Shown here in pieces: positions 1 to 9,969 of a stretch of 64,000 bases of DNA. Every line of letters begins with the position of its first letter. The stretch's first letter is position 1. Under the pieces are notes generated by a model that made no database searches, was not told where the DNA came from, and saw only the letters and a list, made by a program, of their open reading frames with translations. The stretch is from NCBI GenBank assembly GCA_903813345.2, contig CAIIXF020000001.1, forward strand, positions 43,805,366-43,869,365. Reading direction: 5' to 3'. A program made the translations under genes and the position numbers. Origin of the DNA: Owenia fusiformis (taxonomy: Eukaryota > Annelida > Polychaeta > Sabellida > Oweniidae).

Positions 1-572
1 GAAATAATAAAGTATGTTTTTCTAATACAGCATCCATGGAACTCTTTCATGAACAGACTAACAATTTGAACACTTAAGTGTTTTTATAAATACAGTAGAA
101 CATGTGGTAGTTGAACACTGTGTTTTCGCATCACGATACTCCCCAGAGTGTTGACTGATTACACGCCAGCTTACTTAGTTACTTACTAAGTACGCAATAA
201 CCACTGACACAGACCTGCCGACACATATTTATTTTTGGGTTGGTAATTGAATATCATTACAAGGGCAATGCAGGAAGACTTCAATTTTTCAGAATTTCCA
301 AATAATAACAGTAGATTTTACGGTAGTTTGAACAAGAATACTGTTAATTTCAGCAGAAATACGGTAGATTTTCAAATACTTACAGTATATTTTACGGCCA
401 TTCTTATTGAAAAAATTGAATTATAATAAAATATTTTATGGTGGAATTTTGGTAAAATTACAGTCGTTTTTATGGGAAAAAATGGTAAATTTTTTACGGT
501 AGTTTGTCATTTTTTATGGAATAACGAAAATTTTAAGGTAGATTCCCGTAAAAATATGGTAGGTTGGCAGGT
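1..572. other. AT-rich flank with degenerate short repeats
   Basis: No gene is recognised. From about 300 to 560 a short motif of the form TACGGTAGATTT recurs several times in varied form (for example around 308-325, 360-372 and 495-505), like a degenerate minisatellite. The first short exon of TRNAU1AP is expected upstream of position 9970, but I did not find it here or anywhere else in the first 9.9 kb. Confidence 0.4.
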
Positions 573-3033
573 ATGTTATTCACTTGTTCTGCAAGCAAAA
601 GTTTAAAATTCTTTTTACTATTATACAGTTTTTTACATGTGCTCATTTTTTTAGTTTGTCTTATATAATCACAAAAGGCATCAGATACCTTTAATATTAT
701 ATTAGTTGATTGTGACATGTTTACTTGTCTACTTAGAGTCTGTAGATCTAGGGGTGGATTTGTGTTTTCTTTTAGGAGTATACATCTACATCAATAATCC
801 GCAAAAGGCTAACAAGCCCATTTAAAGCAGATATACAGTTTAACAGTGTAGTGCAGTATACAATCTACTGTTGAGTTAATATTGTGACTGTTGCTATGAT
901 ATAGTTTCCTGTTTGTTGAGACTTGGCTACAGGAAGTTACAAAAAGTGTTTTTTAATATTTAGATGTAAGATAACAGAGTTCTGTTTGTTGAGATTTGTC
1001 TACAGGTTTCCAGCCAAACTGTTTGAGGAATTCATCTGAACTTTCTTCCTAGGAAACGTTATAGAGTTGAATAGTTTTTGCTCATTCTTGTGAAATGTTA
1101 AGGCAGCTTTATTAAGATCAAATGTATTGTCACTTGTCATATTATTTATGTGATTATTGAATGGTTGTTAGTACCAAAGAAGACATGAGTCAATATGTAA
1201 GTTTAATGTGTATTTATTACTGAATCAGTTTCCAAGATGGCGGGAACACATGCCATATAGAGCGACATCTATATAACAACCCCAACTAAAACACAGTCAC
1301 AATCAAGTATGATGTACCTTACATTTTGATTTACCAAGTCTTTCATAAAGATGGCACTCATTGTCCCATGCTGGCCCTTGGGCATACCGCGGATCATTAA
1401 GGAGCGATTGAAAATTTATGAGTTCTGTCAGGACATCAGCTACAACCAATTTTGTTTTTGGCAAGACAACAGTTGAATCATCTATATCGTCACATTGATT
1501 CTTTTCTAAACTAGCAACCTTCTCTTTGGTAGGAATACAGCCCATGTCTCTGGTATGTTTTGAATTATGTCAATGTCTTATGTATGTCGAAAATCCCTGT
1601 AATCAGTTCACATTTGCTGAATACATGTACAGTAGTTCTGGAAAAAAGATACAGAATACCATTATAGAAACAGTAAAACCTGTCTTAGTGAACACCTGAT
1701 TCTAGCGAACAGTCTCTAGTAGACACCCTTCTTATATACTCTTTATAAATTTATAAATTATCCTCTCAGGGTTCTAGCAGGGTTCTCACTAGGCTTTTAG
1801 ACTCCAGAGATTCTCCGGAGTCTAATGTATTTAGATCCTCTTGCTCCAGTTTTGTCACGTTATTTGTGGTAAAGCTCTTGAGAAAATACATAAAACTGGA
1901 TAAAAAGAAGGAATAGGAAGTCAGAAACCTTTTGGAAATGTATATTTTTATTAAAATAGTACTATTTTGAAAGTATTTTGAAAAGTATACTTAGTCTAAT
2001 AGGATATCTCTGATCTCACATGGGGGAGGAGTAGTCACGATACAACAAAAAATGAGGGGTTTAAAATTTCCTGGTGAGAATGCTGCTTAAGTGAACTTCT
2101 ACCTACACTGAACATTTTTTGCCAAGAAAATATTAATATACACAGTATGTTACTGTATGCTATTCTTATTTTTTATTTGTATATATTTTTATTCTTTTGT
2201 TCATTATGTTATTTTTCATTCATTTAAAATGTGTATCTATGCCTAATATTTCAATATTTCTTGCACTAAATGTTTATCATAAAATCTTACCTCTGATGAA
2301 TACGTGATCAAAGTATTTTGTTTGCAGAATTAAAATTTTATTTCTTCTAGTTCCTCTCACCTTTATGCTACAAATGATCTGTAGCATCGCTACCTGATCC
2401 ATTAACATCAGTTAATTTTTTTTTTTTACAAATTATCACCTTCTTACACTAGTGACGTAGGTTATTTTCCAAACGAACCAAGTTTGATAGGGATATCATG
2501 AATGTGAAGCCCTCCGTCTGTCAGTCCTTCCATCTGTCTGAAGCATAACTTAAATACAAGTTGATCAATTTTCTTCATATTTCGGGAAAGGATGTATATT
2601 GGTAAAAACTTTAACGCAAAAAAAACATTTTTAGAGATGGTGGCCACTTTGAAACTGGAAAGAATATTTCACAGAACTCTGAGTTTTTCATTTCGAATAA
2701 AAGTAATAAGTATTACTGTTTGAAATGTTGTATCCATAAAATATATCTTTGACATATGTTCCATGTTTTCCTGCACAATCCCCAGGGGCTGTGTGGGGGG
2801 TTCCGGAATACAGGATATATATTTTTTGAGATCTCTCTGATATAAGCATAGCTAAATTATGAAAGGTAATTTAGAGTAGATTGCAAATATTGTATCATTT
2901 TTTTGATTTGTGCCTTGGAAAATTCAAAAGGGTGGCCTATAATGTGGGATATCGCAATAATTTCCAAATCTCTTCAAAGCAATATTAGACTCAAATTAAA
3001 GGAATTTTAGAGTAGATCACAATTATGGTATTG
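573..3033. repeat. Direct segmental repeat, copy 1 of 3
   Basis: First copy of a ~2.4 kb segment that recurs from about 4437 and, in part, from about 6796. It starts near the string TTGTTCTGCAAGCAAAAG and ends where an inserted repeat element begins at 3034. It carries the complete version of the internal stretch at about 2579-2736 that copy 2 lacks. It includes a half-site resembling pogo/Tigger ends (CAGTAAAACCTGTC near 1672) and the minus-strand Met-Gly-Cys reading frame at 1303-1545. Identity to the other copies is high by eye. Confidence 0.8.
1303..1545 (-). CDS. Unrecognised 80-aa ORF with N-terminal MGC motif (copy 1)
   Basis: Unrecognised 80-residue frame in the duplicated segment. 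Its N-terminus MGCIPTKEK fits the dual-acylation pattern (myristoyl-Gly2 plus palmitoyl-Cys3, downstream basic residues) of Src-family kinases, G-alpha subunits and small membrane scaffolds. The rest is acidic then leucine-rich (around residues 36-50) and matches no domain I know. Near its 3' end the minus strand reads AAAT|GTAAGG, a plausible splice donor, so this may be the first coding exon of a longer gene and the final residues before the stop may be intronic. Copy 2 differs at four bases, three of them amino-acid changing, so purifying selection is not shown. It could also be a chance frame in a repeat. Confidence 0.3.
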   Translation of the reverse strand: MGCIPTKEKVASLEKNQCDDIDDSTVVLPKTKLVVADVLTELINFQSLLNDPRYAQGPAWDNECHLYERLGKSKCKVHHT

Positions 3034-4415
3034 TTATCCCATTGAACAAAGTTCGGAGGGATATAGGGAACACCTCCGTTTATCCATCCGTCTCTACGTA
3101 CGTACATTCGTCCGTCTGTCCGTCCCTCCAGGCAATAACTCAAATACCTTTGGCCCGATTTTATTCATATTTTGTACACATATACCCAATGGGGCAATTT
3201 TGTTCATATTTGGTATGTGAATACTTTAAGCATGGCACAATGTCTAATGACATTTTGGGTAGTAGGCGGCCATTTTTCATTGAAAAATGGCCGCCATTTT
3301 TACATGTGTTATTTCACATTTATTACTGTGAATCAAAGAGTAATGGAGTGATTTTGTTCATATTTGATTTGTAAATACTATAAGTATGGCATATATATAT
3401 AAAAAAATATATAAAAAATATATTATTAAAAAAAAACAAAAAAACGGCATACTGCTAAGGACACTTTGGGTAGTAGGCGGCCATGAAAAATGGCCGCCAT
3501 TTTTATTTTTTTTACTATAACTTGAAAAGAAGTGGAGCAATTTTGTTCATATTTGATATGTGAATACTCATGAGTCTTGCACACTGTCTCATGACACTTC
3601 GGGTAGTAGGCAGCCATTTTAAAAACAGGCAACATTTTTACATTTTTTACTATAACTTGAAAAGTAGTGGAGCGATTTTGTTCATATTTGATGTGTAAAT
3701 ATTTTCAGCATGGCACATTGCTTAATAATACGTTGGGGAGTAGTCAGCCATTTTGAAAAATGGCCACCATTTATAGGTGTGTTATATTTTACATTTTTTT
3801 TATTATAACTCAAAAAGTAATAGAGCGATTTTGTTCATATTTGATATATGAATACTCATGAGCCTTGCACACTGTCTCATGACACTTCGCGTAGTAGGTG
3901 GCCATTTTAAAAAATGGTTGTCATTTTTACATTTTTCACTATAACTCGAAAAGTATTGGAGCGAATTTGTTCATATTTGATATGTGAATACTTAAGCATG
4001 GCATATCGTCTAATAAAACTTTGGGGAGTAATGGCCACCATTTTTATGTGCGTTATTTTACATTTATTATAATTCAAAAAGTAATAGAGCGATTTTGTTT
4101 ATAATTTCGATATGTGAATACTCGTAAGGATTGCATACTGTCTTATGACATTTTGGGTAGTAGGCGGCCATTTTAAAAAATGGCCAGCATTTACATGTAT
4201 GTGTGTGCGATTTTTAAAATTTTTTAGATGTGGCTACTTAAAAGCATATTACTTCTTCTGATGACAACTTGGCTAGTGAGCAACCATTTTGAAAATGGTG
4301 GCCTTTCTTATGGGTGTTATTTTATGATATTTGCTATATATTTTGTTTGTAAAAATGCCAGCCATTTCTGTTCGATGGGATTCGCTATGCTTTGGCGTTG
4401 CCATTATTCTGTTTT
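3034..4415 (+). mobile_element. Non-autonomous repeat element, family A, with ~140-bp internal units
   Basis: Begins TTATCCCATTGAACAAAG followed by a CCGT-rich tract (about 3090-3130). It then has a series of ~140-bp units, each containing a GGCGGCCATTTT / AAAATGGCCGCC palindrome, 'ACTATAACTYGAAAAG', 'GTTCATATTTGATATGTG' and 'GACACTTTGGGTAGTAGGC'. It closes with CTGTTCGATGGGATTCGCTA plus ~30 bp. The 5' TCCCATTGAACA is inverted as TGTTCGATGGGA short of the 3' end, giving asymmetric inverted ends. No transposase is present. It sits between segmental repeat copies 1 and 2; the 3' edge is approximate. ORFs inside are by-products of the repeat. Confidence 0.75.
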
Positions 4416-4436
4416 TTTGTGCTTGCTCTTGTCTGT

Positions 4437-6795
4437 TATTAACCTGTTCTGTAAGCAAAAGTTTAAAATTCTTTAAACTATTATACAGTTTTTTACATGC
4501 CCTCATTTAAGTTTGTCTTATATAATCACAAAAGGCATCAGATGTTATTTGACTATGGCAGGTTTATTTGTCTACTTAGAGTCTGTAGATCTAGGGGAGG
4601 ATTTGTGTTTTCTTTTTAGGAGTATACTGTCTCCTGTTGAGTTAATATAGTGACTGTTGCGATAATATAGTGATACTCTGTTTTGGTTTATCGCGGAACT
4701 CACAGAGGTTTGATGCATAGGCCCCAGGAACATGTATAAAAAAATCGAGTCGAGTTCTAAAAGAAATGACAAAACAGGAAGTTAATATTTTTTGATTTAA
4801 GGTGCCATGGTACTTAACTGTTCCTGTTTTCTCATTTCCTGTTACCATGGCACCTTAAGATTAGTTCTAAAATCCTGTTTGTGGAGACTTGGCTACAGGA
4901 AGTTAAAAAAAATATATTAATAATTATTTTGATGTAAGATAACAGAGTTCTGTTTGTTGAGATTTGTCTACAGGTTTCCATCCAAACTGTTTGAGGAATT
5001 CATCCTAAATTTCTTCATAGGAAACTTTAGAGTTGAATAGTTTTTGCTCATTCTTGTGAAATGTTAAGGCAGCTTTATTAAGATCAAATGTATTGTCACT
5101 TGTCATATTATTTATGTGATTATTGAATGGTTGCTAGTACCAAAGAAGACATGAGTCAATATGTAAGTTTAATGTGTATTTATTACTGAATCAGTTTCCA
5201 AGATGGCGGGAACACATGCCATATAGAGCGACATCTATATAACAACCCCAACTAAAACACAGTCACAATCAAGTATGATGTACATTACATTTTGATTTAC
5301 CAAGTCTTTCATATAGATGGCACTCATTGTCCCATGCTGGCCCATGGGCATACCGCGGATCATTAAGGAGCGATTGAAAATTTATGAGTTCTGTCAGGAC
5401 ATCAGCTACAACCAATTTTGTTTTTGGCAAGACAACAGTTGAATCATCTATATCGTCACATTGATTCTTTTTTAAACTAGCAACCTTCTCTTTGGTAGGA
5501 ATACAGCCCATGTCTCCGGTATGTTTTGAATTATGCAATGTCTTATGTATGTCGAAAATCCCTGCAATCAGTTCACATTTGCTGAATACATGTGCAGTAG
5601 TTCTGGAAAAAAGATACAGAATACCATTACAGTTTAATATGATATACAGTAAAACCTGTCTTATTGAACACCTGTTTCTAGCTAACAGTCTATTATATAC
5701 TCGACTTTATAAATTTATAAATTAATACCCTCTCTTTAGCAGGGTTCTCACTAGGCTTTTAGAATCCAGAGATTCTCTGGAGTCTAATGTTTTTAGATCC
5801 TCTTGCTCCAGTTTTGTCACATTATTTGTGGTAAAACTCTTGAGAAAATACATAAAACTGGATAAAAAGAAGGAATAGGAGGTCAGAAACCTTTTAGAAA
5901 TGTATATTTTTATTAAAATAGGATCTTCAGTAGTATTTTGAAAAGTATACTAATAGGATATCTCTGATCTCACATGGGGGAGGAGTAGTCATGATACCAC
6001 AAAAAATCAGGGGTTTAAAAATTTCCTGCTGAGAACGCTGCTTTAGTTAACTCCTACCTACACTGAACATTTTTTTGCCAAGAATATAATAATATACACA
6101 GTATATTACTGTATGCTATTCTTATTTTTTTGTATATATTTTTATTCTTTTGTTCATTATGTAATTTTTCATTCATTTAAAATGTGTATCTATGCCTTAA
6201 TATCTCAATATTTCTTGCACTAAATGTTTATTATAAAACCTTACCTCTGATGAATACGTGATCAAAGTATTTTGTTTGCAGAATTAAAATTTTATTTCTT
6301 CTAGCTCCTCTCACCTTTATGCAACAAATGATCTGTAACATCGCTACCTGATCCATTAACATCAGTTAATTTTTTTTTACAAATTATCACCTTCTTACAC
6401 TAGTGACGTAGGTTATTTTCCAAACAAACCAAGTTTGATAGGGATATCATGAATGTGAAGCCCTCCATCTGTCAGTCCTTCCATCTGTCTGAAGCATAAC
6501 TTAAATACTAGTTGATCAATTTTCTTCATATAAAATATATCTTTGACATATGTTCCATGTTTTCCGCCACAATCCCCAGGGGCTGTGTGGGGAATACAGG
6601 AATTTTTTTAATTTTGAGATCTCTCTGAAGCATAGCTAAATTATGAAAGGTAATTTAGAGTAGATTGCAAATATTGTATCATTTTTTTTGATTTGTGCCT
6701 TGGAAAATTCAAAAAGGTTGCCTATAATGTGGGATTTCGCAATAATTTCCAAATCTCTTCAAAGCAATATTAGACTCAAATTGAAGGAATTTTGA
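4437..6795. repeat. Direct segmental repeat, copy 2 of 3
   Basis: Second copy, starting at TTCTGTAAGCAAAAG. Relative to copy 1 it lacks part of the region equivalent to 770-900. It also lacks about 158 bp equivalent to 2579-2736, with an AT dinucleotide shared at the breakpoint near 6532. Copy 3 retains that stretch, so this is a deletion in copy 2. The right end joins copy 3 at a repeated TTTTGAATTAT near 6790-6805. Confidence 0.8.
5269..5511 (-). CDS. Unrecognised 80-aa ORF with N-terminal MGC motif (copy 2)
   Basis: Paralogue of the frame at 1303-1545, kept open over the same 80 codons; an in-frame Met nine codons upstream would extend it to 5538. Substitutions relative to copy 1 are Glu to Lys at about residue 14, Gln to His in the RYAxGPAW segment, and Lys to Asn near the C-terminus, plus one silent change. 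The MGCIPTKEK acylation-like start is unchanged. The GTAA of the candidate donor is kept but weakened (GTAATG). Function unknown. The third copy of the segment begins downstream of this frame and does not contain it. Confidence 0.27.
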   Translation of the reverse strand: MGCIPTKEKVASLKKNQCDDIDDSTVVLPKTKLVVADVLTELINFQSLLNDPRYAHGPAWDNECHLYERLGKSKCNVHHT

Positions 6796-9092
6796 ATTAT
6801 TTTGAATTATGTCAATGTCTTATGTATGTCGAAAATCCCTGCAATCAGTTCACATTTGCTGAATACATGTGCAGTAGTTCTGGAAAAAAGATAAAGAATA
6901 CCATTATAGATACAGTTTAATATGATATACAGTAAGACCTGTCTTAGTGAACACCTGTTTCTAGCGAACTGTCTCAAGTAGACACCCTTCTTATATTCTC
7001 GACTTTATGAATTTATAAATTACCCTCTCTAGCAGGGTTCTCACTAGGTTCTCACCAGAGATTCTCCGAAGTCTAATGTCTTTAGATCCTCTTGCTTCAG
7101 TTTTATCACATTATTTGTGGTAAAACTCTAGAGAAAGTACATAAAACTGGATAAAAAGAAGGAATAGGAGGTTAGAAACCTTTTAGAAATGTATATTTTT
7201 ATTAAAATAGAATCTTCAGTAGTATTTTGAAAAGTATACTAATAGGATATCTCTGATCTCACATGGGGGAGGAGTAGTCTCGATACCACAAAAAATCAGG
7301 GGTTTAAAAATTTCCTGGTGAGAACGCTGCTTTAGTGAACTCCTACTACCTACACTGAACATTTTTTTGCCAAGAATATAATAATATACACAGTATATTA
7401 CTATATGCTATTCTTATTTTTTTATATATTTTTATCGCACTTTGAAAAAGTGCTATATTGTCGTCGTCTTGTGCTGTTGGGCGGGCGGGCGGGACATAAA
7501 CCAAATCTTGTCATCAAATTTCCAGGATAACTGCTTACCTGTTCAACTTGAAATTTTTACAGATGCAAGAGCAGACTAGTACCAAGATCTGATTAGGTTA
7601 AGAGCATGCTGGGTAAACTACGTGGCGGCCATTTTGAATTTTTCAACTTGCTCCAAATTGACCAAATTTTTTTTTTAAAAACATCTACAAGTTCTCAGAA
7701 GTTCAAATCTGACCTTAGATTTCAGATTTGACCTTTCGTTCACCTTCAATGACCTTGAAAAGATCAAAAAAGTTGATTTTCTAAATTGATATTTTGGATT
7801 TAAATTTAGGTCAGCTTAATTACAAAACACCTACTGAGGTCTGAAAAAGTGAAATTTTCAAGGTCGAAGGTCAAGGTCATTAAACTAGGTCATAAATGAT
7901 GTTATCCAAGTTTCTCAAAGTTTGAGACTACAAATCAATTCTTGTCATCAAAATTCCAAGAAAACCGCTAACCTGTTCAACTTGAAATTTTTACACATGC
8001 AATAGCAGACTAGTGCCAAGATCTGATTAGGTTTAGGGCATGCTGGGTAAACTAGGTGGTGGCCATTTTGAATTTTTCAACAAATCTTGTCATCAAAATT
8101 CCAGGAAAACCACTTATCCGTTCAACTTGAAATTTTTACAGATGCAAGAGCAGACTATTGCCAAGATCTGATTAGGTTTTGGGTATGCTGGCTGAATTAC
8201 ATGGTTGCCATTTTGAATTTTTCAATTTGGCGGCCATTTTTAATTTTCAACTTGCTCCAAATTGACCAAATTTTTTTTTAAAAACATCTACAAGTTCTCA
8301 GAAGTTCAAATCTGACCTTAGATTTCAGATTTGACCTTTCGTTCACCTTCAGTGACCTTGAAAAGGTCAAAAAGTTGATTTTCTAAATTGATATTTTGGA
8401 TTTAAATTTTCAAGGTCACAAACAATGTTATCTAAATTTTCCAAAGTTCAAGACTACAAATAAATTCTTGTCATCAAAATTGCAGGAAAACCGCTAACCT
8501 TGTCAACTTGAAATGTTTACAGATGCAAGAGCAGACTAGTGCCAAGGTCTGATTAGGTTTTGGCCATGCTGGGTAAATTGCATGGTGGCCAGTTTGCTCT
8601 TCAAAGTGCGATATTTATCACTGTGTGTCTTGTTATTCTTTTGTTCATTATGTAATTTTTCATTCATTTAAAATGTGTATCTTTGCCTAATATTTCAATA
8701 TTTCTTGCACTAAATGTTTATCATAAAACCTTATCTCTGATGGTGAAGTGAAGTGATCAAAATATTTTGTTTGCAGAATTAAAATTTTATTTCTTCTAGT
8801 TCCTCTCACCTTTATGCTACAAATGATCTGTGTAGCATCGCTACCTGATCCATTAACATAATTTTTTATTTTTTTTACAAATTATCACCTCACATTAGTG
8901 ATGTAGGTTATTTTCTCAACGAACCAAGTTTGATAGGGATATCATGAATGTGAAGCCCTCCGTCTGTCAGTCCTTCCATCTGTCTGAAGCATAACTTAAA
9001 TACAAGTTGATCAATTTTCTTCATATTTCGGGAAAGGATGTATATTGGTAAAAACTTTTACGCAAAAAAGCATTTTTTGGAGATGGCCATTC
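6796..9092. repeat. Direct segmental repeat, copy 3 of 3 (5'-truncated, interrupted)
   Basis: Third, shorter copy. It begins at the equivalent of about 1555 in copy 1, is interrupted by an inserted element at 7436-8632, then resumes at TTATTCTTTTGTTCATTATG and runs to about 9092, where similarity to copy 1 (around 2640) stops. It keeps the 158-bp stretch deleted from copy 2. Confidence 0.8.
7436..8632 (+). mobile_element. Non-autonomous element, family C, with visible empty site
   Basis: Starts CGCACTTTGAAAAAGTGC, followed by a GGGCGGGCGGGCGGG tract. It contains four copies of a ~140-bp unit ('CTTGTCATCAAAATTCCAGG ... GCAAGAGCAGACTAGTGCCAAGATCTGATTAGG') and a 'TTTGACC / GACCTTGAAAAGGTC' block. 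It ends CAAAGTGCGATATTTATCACTGTGTGTCTTG. The left end ATCGCACTTTG recurs inverted about 22 bp inside the right end. Copy 2 of the host segment (about 6135-6150) supplies the uninterrupted site. The insertion is flanked by TTAT at 7432-7435 and 8633-8636, readable as a 4-bp duplication or as insertion between two Ts with no duplication. No protein-coding frame. Confidence 0.85.
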
Positions 9093-9969
9093 ATCTCTTA
9101 ATAGGCTACTTTCTAGAAATTTTCAATTTCGTCATCTGAAGTGTAACGAATCGTTTTTTCAACTCTTCCTCTACCATATTGGTTTCATGAAAACAATGTG
9201 CATGTTTCAACTTGCTCGCTTATGTTCACGAATGAGAGTTTTTATCCTACAATTATTAATTGCCATGATTACAGTATCATTTCCTGATATTTAAATCAGT
9301 TATTTATAGCCCAATTTATAGCAAAAGGCAAAGATAAGCACACATCTGCGTAAACTAATCGCTATAAATTTTTCAGTATCAGTCATATCCTGGATGGAAA
9401 TCTGCCAGGCATTGGAATACTAAACAGTATCCAAATGGTGACATCATTTTCACTCTGTATCCCACGCTAAGTTGAGAGTGCGTGTAAATACAGAATATAT
9501 TTAAGTCGCATGGATCAATCAGGTTGCAGGGAATTTCACCATCATGGAATAATGATCCATCTTCAATACCTGGGTTTATTATCAGGGTAGAGTAGATGGT
9601 ATAGATTATCTTGTGACTTACTGATACATAGATATTTTGTTTGTTACGATTTTCTAGTGTTTTTTTTGTATATAGTAACTGAAGAATAGAGTAATTTTTT
9701 TATATTTTATAAGTGAATACTTAGAAGCATATTGCACTGTCTAGTAATAGTAGGTCATATCCGATAATGGCATCCATGGCTGTTAGATGGGATTTGCTGT
9801 GCTTTGGCATTGCTGTTATATAGTTAGACAACAGTCACTGGGACTCTAAGACTACTTTTTGTACTGATAGAGCTACCCAGAATTAATATAGCGTTCATCA
9901 GATCAAACAACTCATATTCATATATATATAGTATATAAATACACTCTAGAACTATGTATATATTTTCAG
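9093..9969. other. Unique sequence and end fragment of a repeat upstream of TRNAU1AP exon 2
   Basis: No coding exon recognised. At 9775-9815 there is a degraded 3' end of the family A/B elements (GTTAGATGGGATTTGCTGTGC). The last ~60 bp lead into the splice acceptor of the next exon through an AT-rich stretch. Confidence 0.5.

Noticed and set aside
3042-4506. Several ORFs on both strands in family A
   Set aside because: They follow the repeat units and recur with the repeat; composition is that of ATGGCCGCC blocks.
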